Of a DNA stretch of 64,000 bases, positions 34,981 through 44,827 are shown piece by piece. The notes beneath the pieces were generated by a model. It did no database searches. It was not told where the DNA came from and saw only the letters and a list, made by a program, of their open reading frames with translations. A program made the position numbers and the translations under genes. The DNA comes from SCTD01 sp963784675 (lineage in GTDB: Bacteria > Actinomycetota > Actinomycetes > Mycobacteriales > SCTD01): NCBI GenBank assembly GCA_963784675.1, contig CAWASE010000002.1:124001-188000 (forward strand). Direction: 5' to 3'. Within the stretch, counting starts at the first letter, position 1. Each line of letters starts with the position of its first letter.

Positions 34981-35103
34981 CCGGGGCCGGTTCGGGCGCG
35001 GCCCGCGGCGTCGGGGTCACCGGCCACCGAGACGCACCCCGCCGTCGGTACAGTGACGCGGCCGGGTTCTCCGGTCCACCCCCCGTGAGCGAGGAGCCTC
35101 GCC

Positions 35104-36534
35104 GTGCCCGACGTGCGCGTCGCCGCCGTCGTCGTGCTGGCCGCGGGCGAGGGCACCCGGATGAAGAGCGCCACGACGCCGAAGGTGCTCCACGAGCTCG
35201 GCGGCCGGTCGATGCTGGGGCACGTCGTCGCCGCCGCGCGCGCCCTCGAGCCGGAGCACCTGGTCGTCGTCGTCGGCCACGCCCGCGAGCACGTCACCGC
35301 CCACCTGAGTGAGCTGGACCCGGCCGCGCGCGCCGTCGTGCAGGAGCAGCAGAACGGCACCGGTCACGCCGTCCGGGTCGCCCTGGCCGCGCTGCCCGAG
35401 CTCACCGGCACCGTCGTCGTCCTGCCCGGAGACGCGCCGCTGCTGCAGGCGTCGACGCTGCGTGAGCTCGTCGTCGCGCACGGCATGAAGCGGGCCGCCA
35501 CGACCCTGCTCACCGCCGTCGTCGACGACCCCACCGGCTACGGCCGCGTCGTGCGCGACGACTCCGACAGCGTCCGCGAGGTGGTCGAGCACAAGGACGC
35601 CGACGAGCTGACGCTCGCGGTCAAGGAGGTGGCGACGAGCGTCTACGCCTTCGACGCCGCCGATCTCGTCGACGCGCTGAGCCGGCTCACCACCGACAAC
35701 GCGCAGGGCGAGGAGTACCTCACCGACGTCGTCGGGCTGCATCAGCGTGGCGGGCTGCCGGTCACGGCGCACGTCGCCGCGGACGCCGACGAGACGATGG
35801 GGGTCAACGACCGCGTCCAGCTCAGCCAGGCCGGACGGCTGCTCCGCGACCGCGTCGTCCAGCGGCACCAGCGCGCCGGCGTCACCGTCGTCGACCCGGC
35901 CACCACCTGGATCGACGTCCACGTCACGATCGAGCCGGACGCCACCGTCTACCCCGGCACACAGCTGCTCGGCGCCACGACGGTCGGCGCCGGGGCGACC
36001 GTCGGACCGGACAGCACCCTGCTCGACACCGAGGTGGGCGCCGGCGCCACGGTCACCCGCGCGCAGTGCCAGCTGGCCGTCATCGGTCCGGACGCGCAGG
36101 TCGGCCCCTTCACCTACCTGCGCCCCGGCACGGTGCTGGAGCGCGGCGCCAAGGCGGGCGGGTTCGTCGAGATCAAGGCCAGCACGGTGGGCGAGGGCAG
36201 CAAGGTGCCCCACCTGTCCTACGTCGGCGACGCGAGGATCGGCGCGCGCAGCAACATCGGCGCGGCCACCGTGTTCGTCAACTACGACGGCCGCGACAAG
36301 CACGCCACCGTCGTCGGCGACGACGTCCGGATCGGCAGCGACACCATGCTCGTCGCCCCCGTCACCATCGGCGACGGCGCCTACACCGCTGCGGGTTCGG
36401 TCATCACCAGCGACGTGCCGGCCGGCGCGCTCGGGGTCGGCCGCGCGCCCCAGCGCAACATCGACGGCTGGGTCGCCCGCAAGCGCCCGGCCGGCCCGCA
36501 CGCCACAGGTACCGACCAGGGGAAGCAGTCATGA
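35104..36534 (+). CDS. glmU: Bifunctional UDP-N-acetylglucosamine pyrophosphorylase / glucosamine-1-phosphate N-acetyltransferase
   Basis: Makes UDP-GlcNAc for peptidoglycan; 476 residues. The N-terminal uridylyltransferase domain shows VVLAAGEGTRMKSATTPKVLHELGGRSM and VVLPGDAPLL with QNGTGHAV. The C-terminal left-handed beta-helix hexapeptide repeats carry the acetyltransferase residues in LRPGTVLERGAKAGGFVEIK and SNIGAATVFVNYDG. Length is normal. GTG start with GAGGAG upstream. The stop overlaps the prs ATG. Confidence 0.96.
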   Translation: MPDVRVAAVVVLAAGEGTRMKSATTPKVLHELGGRSMLGHVVAAARALEPEHLVVVVGHAREHVTAHLSELDPAARAVVQEQQNGTGHAVRVALAALPELTGTVVVLPGDAPLLQASTLRELVVAHGMKRAATTLLTAVVDDPTGYGRVVRDDSDSVREVVEHKDADELTLAVKEVATSVYAFDAADLVDALSRLTTDNAQGEEYLTDVVGLHQRGGLPVTAHVAADADETMGVNDRVQLSQAGRLLRDRVVQRHQRAGVTVVDPATTWIDVHVTIEPDATVYPGTQLLGATTVGAGATVGPDSTLLDTEVGAGATVTRAQCQLAVIGPDAQVGPFTYLRPGTVLERGAKAGGFVEIKASTVGEGSKVPHLSYVGDARIGARSNIGAATVFVNYDGRDKHATVVGDDVRIGSDTMLVAPVTIGDGAYTAAGSVITSDVPAGALGVGRAPQRNIDGWVARKRPAGPHATGTDQGKQS

Positions 36535-37508
36535 GCGGGCTCCAGATAGACAGCCGCAAGAACCTGATGCTGTTCTCCGGGCGGGCCTTTCCCGAGCTCG
36601 CGCACGACATCGGGGTCGGGCTCGGCGTCGAACCGGTGCCCACAGCCGCCTACGACTTCGCCAACGGTGAGATCTTCGTCCGCTTCGAGGAGTCGGTGCG
36701 CGGCTCGGACGCCTTCGTCGTGCAGAGCATCACCACGCCGGTCAACACCTGGCTGATGGAGACGCTGCTGATGGTCGATGCGCTCAAGCGCGCCTCGGCC
36801 AAGCGGATCACCGTCGTCATGCCCTTCTACCCCTACGCGCGCCAGGACAAGAAGCACCGCGGGCGCGAGCCGATCAGCGCCCGCCTGGTCGCCGACATGT
36901 TCAAGACCGCCGGCGCCGACCGGCTGATGACCGTCGACCTGCACACGGCGCAGATCCAGGGCTTCTTCGACGGCCCGGTCGACCACCTGTTCGCGCTGCC
37001 GCTGCTGGCCGACTACGTCGCCGAGCACTGGGGCGACCGCGACCTGGTCATCGTCTCCCCGGACGCCGGACGCGTGCGCGTCGCCGAGCGCTGGACCGAC
37101 CGCCTGGGCGCCGGGCTGGCCATCATCCACAAGCGTCGCGACCCGAACGTGCCCAACGAGGTGAAGGTCGGCGAGGTCGTCGGTGAGGTCGCCGGCAAGA
37201 CCTGCATCCTCGTCGACGACATGATCGACACCGGCGGCACCATCAGCAAGGCCGCCGACCTGCTGTTCGACAACGGCGCCGCCGACGTCATCGTCACCGC
37301 CACCCACGGGGTGCTGTCGGGGCCGGCGATCGACCGGTTGAAGAACAGCCGCATCAGCGAGGTCGTCGTCACCAACTCGCTGCCCATCGAGGACGACCGT
37401 CGCTTCGACCGGCTCACCGTCCTGTCGATCGCACCGATCATCGCCCGGGCGATCAAGGCGGTCTTCGAGGACGGCTCGGTGACGTCGCTGTTCGACGGCG
37501 CCGCCTGA
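36531..37508 (+). CDS. prs: Ribose-phosphate pyrophosphokinase
   Basis: Makes PRPP from ribose-5-phosphate and ATP for nucleotides, His and Trp. The 325-residue protein has the ATP/flexible loop PFYPYARQDKKHRGREPISARLVADM, TVDLHTAQIQGFFDGPVDHL, the PRPP-binding VDDMIDTGGTISKAA at about 229, and THGVLSGPAIDRL. This is a typical class I enzyme. The ATG overlaps the glmU stop, a coupling found throughout actinomycetes. Confidence 0.96.
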   Translation: MSGLQIDSRKNLMLFSGRAFPELAHDIGVGLGVEPVPTAAYDFANGEIFVRFEESVRGSDAFVVQSITTPVNTWLMETLLMVDALKRASAKRITVVMPFYPYARQDKKHRGREPISARLVADMFKTAGADRLMTVDLHTAQIQGFFDGPVDHLFALPLLADYVAEHWGDRDLVIVSPDAGRVRVAERWTDRLGAGLAIIHKRRDPNVPNEVKVGEVVGEVAGKTCILVDDMIDTGGTISKAADLLFDNGAADVIVTATHGVLSGPAIDRLKNSRISEVVVTNSLPIEDDRRFDRLTVLSIAPIIARAIKAVFEDGSVTSLFDGAA

Positions 37509-37511
37509 GTC

Positions 37512-38177
37512 GTGCACGTCGCCCACGACGTCGCCCGCGCGCTGACGCTGGCCGTCGACCTCGTCAACAGCCGCGCCAACGGCGCCGAGCTGCTCGCCGA
37601 CGTCCCGGCGCTCAAAGCCTTCCTGGTCGACCACGAGGTCAGTGGTTCGCGCAAGGTGGCCGCCGACGACCTGGAAGAGGTGCACGCGCTGCGGCCGCGG
37701 CTGCGGGCCGTCTGGGGGGCACGCGACATGCGCACGGCAGCGGCCGTGGTCAACGGCATGGTGGCCGAGGCCGGCGCCCTGCCGCAGCTGACCGACCACG
37801 ACGGTTGGGAATGGCACCTGCACTGGACGGCGCCGTCGGCGCGGCTGGCCTCCCGGCTGGCCGCCGATGCGGGCATGGCGCTGGCGGAGGTGCTGCGCGA
37901 CGACGGCGCCGAGCGGTTGCAGGCGTGCGAGGCACCCGACTGCGAAGCCGTGTTCGTCGACCTGTCGCGCAACCGGTCGCGGCGCTACTGCGACACGGGC
38001 AACTGCGGCAACCGCCAGCACGTCGCGGCGTACCGCGCCCGCCTGCGCTCCGTCAGCGACGCGGGCACCGACGCAGGTGCCGAGGCAGGCACCGACGCAG
38101 GCACCGACGCGGGCACCGCCGCAGGCACCGACGCGGGCAGCCGTGCGGGCACCGTGGACCGGCCCGCTGCTCCCTGA
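37512..38177 (+). CDS. CGNR zinc-finger (ABATE-domain) protein with repeat tail
   Basis: A 221-residue probable transcription regulator. The N-terminal ~130 residues match the ABATE domain. The CGNR finger is CEAPDCEAVFVDLSRNRSRRYCDTGNCGNRQHVAAYRAR (about 141-178), with four zinc-binding cysteines and the exact CGNR motif. The C-terminal ~35 residues are AGTD-type tetrapeptide repeats encoded by a 12-bp minisatellite, absent from the conserved family core. GTG start three bases after prs. Targets unknown. Confidence 0.85.
   Translation: MHVAHDVARALTLAVDLVNSRANGAELLADVPALKAFLVDHEVSGSRKVAADDLEEVHALRPRLRAVWGARDMRTAAAVVNGMVAEAGALPQLTDHDGWEWHLHWTAPSARLASRLAADAGMALAEVLRDDGAERLQACEAPDCEAVFVDLSRNRSRRYCDTGNCGNRQHVAAYRARLRSVSDAGTDAGAEAGTDAGTDAGTAAGTDAGSRAGTVDRPAAP
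38061..38153. repeat. 12-bp tandem repeat at the 3' end of the CGNR gene
   Basis: About seven and a half 12-bp units (consensus GCAGGCACCGAC) lie in frame, coding AGTD, AGAE, AGTA or AGSR tetrapeptides. Confidence 0.85.
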
Positions 38178-38310
38178 CGCCCGCCAAGCCTCCGCTCCCG
38201 CCCCGCGGTGGTCGCAGCGTGCCGCGCTCGGGCGATGCCGAGCGTCGACATCCCGTCGCCCCGCGGAGCGGGCGTCGGCGGGCGATGGTGGTGCCGAGCG
38301 CGGACGCGGC

Positions 38311-38316
38311 TAGACT
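38311..38316 (+). promoter_or_regulatory. Putative -10 element (TAGACT) for rplY
   Basis: TAGACT preceded by GCGGC, 147 bases before the rplY GTG; it implies a long GC-rich leader. No clear -35. Confidence 0.4.
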
Positions 38317-38463
38317 CGACCAGCGCGCCGTTCGCGCCCCTGTCCTGTCCGGCCCCGGTGCTGTCCGCCCGGGGCGGCGTTGGGTCGTGGTGGTCCCGGC
38401 CCGTGCTCCGTCGAACGACCCTGACCTGTCCCGCCTGCTTACCGCTGTACGAGGAGTCCTGCT

Positions 38464-39186
38464 GTGTCCGAGGTCCGCATCGCCGCCGAGCCCCGCACCG
38501 AGTTCGGCAAGGGCCCCTCGCGGCGCATCCGCCGGGCCAACAAGGTCCCGGCCGTCCTGTACGGGCACGGCGAGCAGCCGCGTCACTTCACCCTGCCCGG
38601 CCACGAGCTGATGCTGGCGCTCAAGCACGACGCCAACGCCCTGCTCACCCTGCAGACCGCCGACGGCGACCAGCTGGCACTGCCCAAGGTCATCGTGCGC
38701 GACCCGATCAAGGGCCACCTGGAGCACGTCGACCTGGTGGCCGTCCGCAAGGGCGAGAAGGTCACCGTCGAGGTGCCGATCGTGCTCGTCGGCGAGGCCG
38801 CCCCCGACACCCTGGTCGACCAGCAGACGATGACGCTGACCCTGACGGCCGACGCCACCCAGCTGCCGGAGCACGTCGATCTCGACATCGCCGGCAAGCG
38901 CGCCGGCACCAGCCTCAACGCCGGCGACGTGACCCTGCCCGCCGGCAGCGAGCTGGCGCAGGACGCCGAGCACGTCATCGTCGCGTTCCTGGGCGTCGTG
39001 TCCGAGGAGCAGCTCGAGGCCGAGCTGTCCGCCGCCGAGGAGGAGCTGGGCTCCGGCCAGGCCGGCGCCGAGGCGCTCGCCGCCGAGGAGGAGACCGAGA
39101 CCGAGGGCAGCGAGTCCGACAAGGCCGGCGAGGGCGACGCCGTCGGCGAGACCGACGCGCCCAAGTCCGAGAACGCCGCCGAGTAG
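38464..39186 (+). CDS. rplY: Ribosomal protein bL25 / general stress protein Ctc
   Basis: A 240-residue long-form bL25 (TL5/Ctc) that binds 5S rRNA. The N-terminal domain IAAEPRTEFGKGPSRRIRRANKVPAVLYGHGEQPRHFTLPGHEL is canonical. The C-terminal TL5 beta-domain is followed by an acidic Glu/Ala/Asp-rich tail of about 45 residues. GTG with AGGAG upstream. It precedes pth as in most actinomycetes. Confidence 0.95.
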   Translation: MSEVRIAAEPRTEFGKGPSRRIRRANKVPAVLYGHGEQPRHFTLPGHELMLALKHDANALLTLQTADGDQLALPKVIVRDPIKGHLEHVDLVAVRKGEKVTVEVPIVLVGEAAPDTLVDQQTMTLTLTADATQLPEHVDLDIAGKRAGTSLNAGDVTLPAGSELAQDAEHVIVAFLGVVSEEQLEAELSAAEEELGSGQAGAEALAAEEETETEGSESDKAGEGDAVGETDAPKSENAAE

Positions 39187-39210
39187 CAGCCGCTGTTCAG
39201 GCGCCGGCCC

Positions 39211-39780
39211 GTGTCCGAGCCGCTGTGGCTCGTCGTCGGGCTCGGCAACCCTGGGCCGGGGTACGCCGGGAACCGGCACAACGCCGGCTTCCTGGTGCTG
39301 GACCTGCTGGCCGAGCGTGCCGGCGGGCGCTTCAAGGCGCACAAGGGCCGGGCTGACGTCGTCGAGGGACGGCTGGCCGGGCAGCGTGCCGTGCTCGCCA
39401 AGCCCAAGTGCTACATGAACGAGTCCGGCGGGCCCGTGGCGAGCCTGCGCGACTTCTTCAAGGTGCCCGCGGACCGGATCGTCGTCGTCCACGACGAGCT
39501 GGACCTGGACTACGGCACGCTGCGGATGAAGCTCGGCGGCGGCGACGGCGGCCACAACGGGCTGAAGTCGATCACCCGCTCCACCGGCTCCAAGGACTAC
39601 CTGCGGGTGCGCTTCGGCATCAGCCGGCCCCCTGGTCGCCAGGACCCGGCCGACTACGTGCTGAAGGACTTCTCGGCCGCCGAGCGCAAGGATCTCGGCT
39701 TCCACGTCGACCGGGCGGCGGACGCGGTCGAGGCATTGCTCACCGGCACGCTGGAAGCCGCGCAGAACTCCTTCCACTGA
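39211..39780 (+). CDS. pth: Peptidyl-tRNA hydrolase
   Basis: Releases tRNA from dropped-off peptidyl-tRNA. 189 residues: VVGLGNPGPGYAGNRHNAGFLVLD with the catalytic His, KPKCYMNESGGPVASL, VVHDELDLDYGTLRMKLGGGDGGHNGLKSI, and the C-terminal VLKDFSAAERKDL helix. Asn and His residues of the active site are intact. GTG start 24 bases after rplY. Confidence 0.96.
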   Translation: MSEPLWLVVGLGNPGPGYAGNRHNAGFLVLDLLAERAGGRFKAHKGRADVVEGRLAGQRAVLAKPKCYMNESGGPVASLRDFFKVPADRIVVVHDELDLDYGTLRMKLGGGDGGHNGLKSITRSTGSKDYLRVRFGISRPPGRQDPADYVLKDFSAAERKDLGFHVDRAADAVEALLTGTLEAAQNSFH

Positions 39781-39946
39781 GCCGCGGCGGGCCTTCCAGC
39801 CGAGCGTCGGCCAGACCGCAGGCCGGGGCCGCAGGTCGCGTCCGGACCGGCTCGTAGACTCAAGACGGGCGCCCGCCGGTGCCCCACCCCCCGGCCCGCG
39901 GCCGTGCGGGGCCCGTTCGCGTTGCCCGCCCCAGGAAGAAGGCCCC

Positions 39947-42900
39947 GTGTCGCTGGCCGGACTGCTCGACGTCGTCGCCGGCGACCCGTCGCTGGCGCGC
40001 GCGCTGGACACCCCGTCGGCGCCACAGCTGGACCTGACCGGTCCGCCCGGGCTGCGCCCGTTCGTCATCGCCAACCTGGTCAAGCGTGGCCGCACCGTGC
40101 TGGCCGTCACCGCGACCGGCCGCGAGGCCGAAGACCTCGTCGCCGCCCTCGGCAGCCTGCTCGACGGTGACCGCATCGCCCTGTACCCGAGCTGGGAGAC
40201 GCTGCCGCACGAGCGGCTGAGCCCGCGCGCCGACACCGTCGGCCGCCGCCTGGCGGTGCTGCGCCGGTTGGCCCACCCGACGAGCGACGACCCCGCCACC
40301 GGACCGCTCGATGTCGTCGTCGCCCCCGTGCGCAGCGTGCTGCAGCCGCAGGTGCCCGGCCTGGGCGACCTGGAACCGGTGCACCTGACGACCGGGCAGG
40401 ACGTCGACGGCGGCCTGGACGCGATCGTCCGCCGGCTCGTCGACATCTCCTACGCGCGCGTCGAGCTGGTGGAGAAGCGGGGCGAGTTCGCCGTCCGCGG
40501 CGGCATCCTGGACGTCTTCCCGCCCACCGAGGAGCACCCGGTGCGCGTGGAGTGGTGGGGCGACACGGTCGAGGAGGTGCGTGCCTTCAAGGTGGCCGAC
40601 CAGCGCAGCCTGCCCGTCGCACCGAGCTCCGCGGACGGCGGCCGGCACGGGCTGTGGGCGCCTCCCTGCCGCGAGCTGCTGCTCACCCCCGACGTCCGCA
40701 GCCGCGCGGCCGCCCTCGCCCAGACCCATCCGCAGCTGGCCGAGATCTGCACCAAGATCGCGGACGGGCACCCGGTCGAGGGCATGGAAGCCCTCGCGCC
40801 GGTCCTCGTCAACGACCTGCAGCTGCTCGTCGACGAGCTGCCCGCCAACACCTCGGTCGTCGTCTGCGACCCCGAGAAGATCCGCACCCGCGCGCACGAC
40901 CTCGTCCAGACCAGCCAGGAGTTCCTGGAGGCCTCCTGGGCCACTGCCGCCACCGGAGGGCAGGCGCCGATCGACCTCGGCGCAGCCGCCTACCGCACGC
41001 TGGTCGAGGTGCGCGAGCACGCCGGCAGCCTCGGCATCCCGTGGTGGTCGTTGAGCCCCTTCACCGCCGACGAGGACCTCGAGGACGACTCCGTCGTGCT
41101 CGCCGGGGTGCAGCCGCCCGCCTACCGCGGCGAGATCGAGCGCGCCATCGCCGACCTGCGCGACTGGACCAAGAACGGGTGGCGGGTGCTCGTCACCACC
41201 GAGGGCCACGGGCCGGCCGAGCGGTTGCACGAGCTGCTGAAGAACGCCGAGGTGCCCAGCCGGCTCGTCCCGGCCGGACAGACGCCACCGCCGAGGCGGG
41301 GACGGTCGTGCTCGCGCAGGCCTGCCTGGAGACCGGGTTCCGGTCCGACCTGCTGACGACCGTCGTGCTGACCGAGGCCGACCTCACCGGCACCCGCGGG
41401 ACGGGCAGCAAGGACGTCAGCAAGCGGCTGCCGAGCCGGCGCAAGAACGCGGTCGACCCGGTCTCGCTGCAGACCGGAGACACCGTCGTGCACGAGCAGC
41501 ACGGGGTGGCGCGCTACCTGGAGATGGTGCAGCGCACCGTGCAGGGCGCCACCCGCGAGTACCTGATCCTGGAGTTCGCGCCGAGCAAGAAGGGCCAGCC
41601 GGGCGACCGCGTCTTCGTCCCGACCGACCAGCTCGACCTGGTCACGCGCTACGTGGGCGGCGAGGCGCCCAGCCTGGACAAGCTCGGCGGCGGCGACTGG
41701 GCCAAGCGCAAGGGCCGCGCGAAGAAGGCCGTCAAGGACATCGCCGCCGGTCTGATCCAGCTCTACAGCGCGCGGATGGCCGCCCCCGGGCACAGCTTCG
41801 GACCGGACACCCCCTGGCAGCGTGAGCTGGAGGACGCCTTCCCCTACGTCGAGACGCCCGACCAGCTCGAGGCGATCGAGGAGGTCAAGGCCGACATGGA
41901 GAAGGCCGTCCCGATGGACCGCGTGATCATGGGGGACGTCGGCTACGGCAAGACCGAGATCGCTGTGCGGGCGGCGTTCAAGGCGGTCCAGGACGGCAAG
42001 CAGGTCGCGATCCTGGTGCCGACGACGTTGCTCGTGCAGCAGCACTACAACACCTTCCGCGACCGCTTCCAGCAGTTCCCGGTGACGGTGCGCGCGGTCA
42101 GCCGCTTCAACACCGACCGCGAGCAGAAGGAGGTCATGGACGGCGTCAGCGAGGGCACCGTCGACGTCGTCATCGGCACCCACCGGCTGCTGTCGACCAC
42201 GACGACGTTCAAGGACCTCGGCCTGGTGATCGTCGACGAGGAGCAGCGGTTCGGCGTCGAGCACAAGGAGTTCCTGAAGCAGATGCGCACGGCCGTGGAC
42301 ATGCTGACGATGTCCGCCACGCCGATCCCGCGCACGCTGGAGATGAGCCTGACCGGCATCCGCGAGATGTCGACGATCCTCACCCCGCCGGAGGAGCGGC
42401 ACCCGGTGCTGACCTTCGTCGGCCCCTACGACGAGAAGCAGATCAGCGCCGCGATCCGTCGTGAGCTGATGCGTGAGGGGCAGGTCTTCTTCCTGCACAA
42501 CCGCGTCGAGTCGATCGAGCGGGTGGCCAAGCGGCTGGGCGAGCTGGTGCCGGAGGCGCGCATCGCCACCGGGCACGGGCAGATGAACGAGGACAGCCTG
42601 GAGCAGGTGATGGTCGGGTTCTGGGAGAAGGACTACGACGTGCTGGTCTGCACGACGATCGTCGAGTCCGGGCTGGACATCCCGAACGCCAACACCCTGA
42701 TCGTCGACGGCGCCGACAAGTTCGGCCTGTCGCAGCTGCACCAGATCCGCGGGCGCGTCGGCCGCGGCCGCGAGCGCGCCTACGCCTACTTCACCTTCCC
42801 GCCGGAGAAGCCGTTGACCGAGCTGGCGCACGACCGGCTCGCCACCATCGCGCAGAACACCGAGATCGGCGCCGGCATGGCGGTGGCGATGAAGGACCTG

Positions 42901-43530
42901 GAGATCCGCGGGGCGGGCAACCTGCTCGGGGGGGAGCAGTCCGGCCACATCGCCAGCGTCGGCTTCGACCTGTACATGCGGCTGGTCGGCGAGGCGGTGT
43001 CGGACTTCAAGCGCGGCGGCGCGGGCGAGGACGAGGTGGTGCTCGACACCAAGGTCGACCTGCCGGTCGACGCGCACCTGCCGCACGACTACATCCCCGG
43101 CGAGCGGCTCCGGCTGGACGCCTACCGCCGGCTCGCGGCCGCCTGGGACGAGCCGGCGATCGACGCGGTCCGCGAAGAGCTCACCGACCGCTACGGACCG
43201 CTGCCGGACCCGGTGGACCGGCTGCTGGCCGTCGCCCGGTTCCGGGTCCACGCCCGCCGCTTCGGGCTCACCGAGGTGGCCCTGCAGGGCAACCAGGTCC
43301 GGCTCGCGCCGCTGCAGCTGCGCGAGTCGCAGACGATGCGGCTGCAGCGGCTCTATCCCCGCTCGCTGGCCAAGCCCCAGACCGGCACCGTCCTGGTGCC
43401 CCGACCCACCACCGCCCGCATCGGCGGGCAGCCGCTGCGCGACGAGGCGCTGCTCGACTGGTGCAAGGCCCTGCTGGACGCGGTCCTGGGCGACAGCGTC
43501 GCCGCCGGAGCAGCCGTCGCCACGCCGTGA
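39947..43530 (+). pseudogene. mfd: Transcription-repair coupling factor Mfd, single frameshift
   Basis: Removes RNA polymerase stalled at DNA lesions and recruits UvrA. The UvrB-like N-terminal part (YPSWETLPHERLSPRADTVGRRLAVL) is read from GTG 39947. Near 41280 the frame breaks: after SRLVPAGQ the true continuation DATAEAGTVVLAQACLETGF is one frame away and runs to 43530. The RNAP-interaction domain (DTVVHEQHGVARYLEM) and translocase motifs (GDVGYGKTEIAVRAAFKA, IVDEEQRFGVEHKE, FLHNRVESI, GRVGRGRERAYAY) are intact. Correction gives about 1194 residues, normal for Mfd. One missing base, probably a sequencing indel; two inserted bases would look the same. Confidence 0.93.
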
Positions 43531-43656
43531 ACCACCCGACCGCCGGGCATCGGCGCGGGCTCGCGCCGGCGCAGGCCGGCGGCTCTGGCACCCTGTAGGC
43601 ACCCTCGCGCGCGGGTCGCTCCCGCGCGCGTCCCTGTACGGAAGGACCGCTCTGCT

Positions 43657-44825
43657 GTGACCCGCACCCCCCGGCGTACGGCGCTGACCGCCGTCGCCTC
43701 GGCGAGCCTGGCCGTCGTCCTGCTCAGCGGCTGCGGCCAGAGCACCGTGCGCGCCGGTTCGGCCGCGCTCGTCGGCGACGCCCGCATCTCCAGCGACACG
43801 CTGCAGGCCACCGTCACGCGCGCGCTCGCCGACCCTCAGGCGGCCCAGCAGCTCGGCGCCGACAAGCTCGCGTTCCAGCGGCAGGCGCTGACGCGGCTCG
43901 TCAACCGTCAGCTGCTGGAGGCGGCGGCGAAGGAGAACGGCGTGACGGTGCTGCCGGGCGACGTCGACACCCAGATCGCCGACTTCGTCGAGCAGGCCGG
44001 CAGCCGCGAGGCGTTGGACATGCAGGCCGCGCAGAGCGGCATCTCGCCCCAGGACCTGCCGCTGTTCGTCCGCGACATCGTCCTGGACCAGAAGCTCGGC
44101 GACGCGCTCACCGCCGACGTGCAGGTGCCGCCCGCCATGCTGCAGGAGCTGTACACGCAGAACATCGCCGAGTACGACAAGGTGCGGTCGCGGCACATCC
44201 TGGTCGCCGACGAGGGACGCGCCCGTCGCATCCTGGCGCTGGTGCAGGCAGATCCCGGAACCTTCGCGGCGCTGGCGGCCCAGTACTCCACCGACACCTC
44301 GAACAAGGACCAGGGCGGCGAGCTCGGGCTGCAGGGCGCCGGTCAGTTCGTGCCCGAGTTCGAGAAGCTCATCTTCTCGCTCCAGCCCGGGCAGATCGGC
44401 ATCGTCAAGACGCAGTTCGGCTGGCACGTGGTGCAGGTCGAGGAGCGGCAGACCACCACGTTGGCTGAGGCCACCCCCGAGCTTCGCCGCACGGCGCTGG
44501 CCGAGCAGCGGCAGGCCGCCAGCCAGCAGGCGCTGCGCACGCTCGCCGGTCGGCTCGGCGTCAAGGTCAACCCCCGCTACGGGCGCTGGAACCCCGAGAC
44601 CGCTGCGGTCGACCCGACCGCGCAGGCGTACGCCTCGCCCGCCGCATCGCCGGGAGGCGAGCCGGGCGCAGTCCCGCCTGCCGACGGCCTCCCGGACGGC
44701 ACCGCACCCGACGGCACCGCGCCCGACGGCACCGGCGCGCGCCCGACGGCACCGCACCCGACGGCACCGCACCCGACGGCACCGGCACCGACCCTGCCGC
44801 ACCGGCCCCCTCGCCGGCCGGCTGA
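43657..44825 (+). CDS. SurA-like lipoprotein (SurA N-terminal plus PpiC rotamase domain), frame disruption in repeat tail
   Basis: A secreted foldase-type protein of about 390 residues. The lipobox is LLSGCGQ, so it should be a lipoprotein. The SurA N-terminal helices cover about 35-165. The parvulin domain is KVRSRHILVADEGRARRILALVQADPGTFAALAAQYSTDTSNKDQGGELG to GWHVVQVEERQ. The tail is APDGT repeats. At about 44738 the frame shifts (an extra GC in GGCGCGCGCCC); corrected, the repeats continue and end at the TGA at 44823-44825, two bases before mazG. Uncorrected, the frame runs on through mazG, which is implausible. Confidence 0.85.
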
Positions 44826-44827
44826 CC

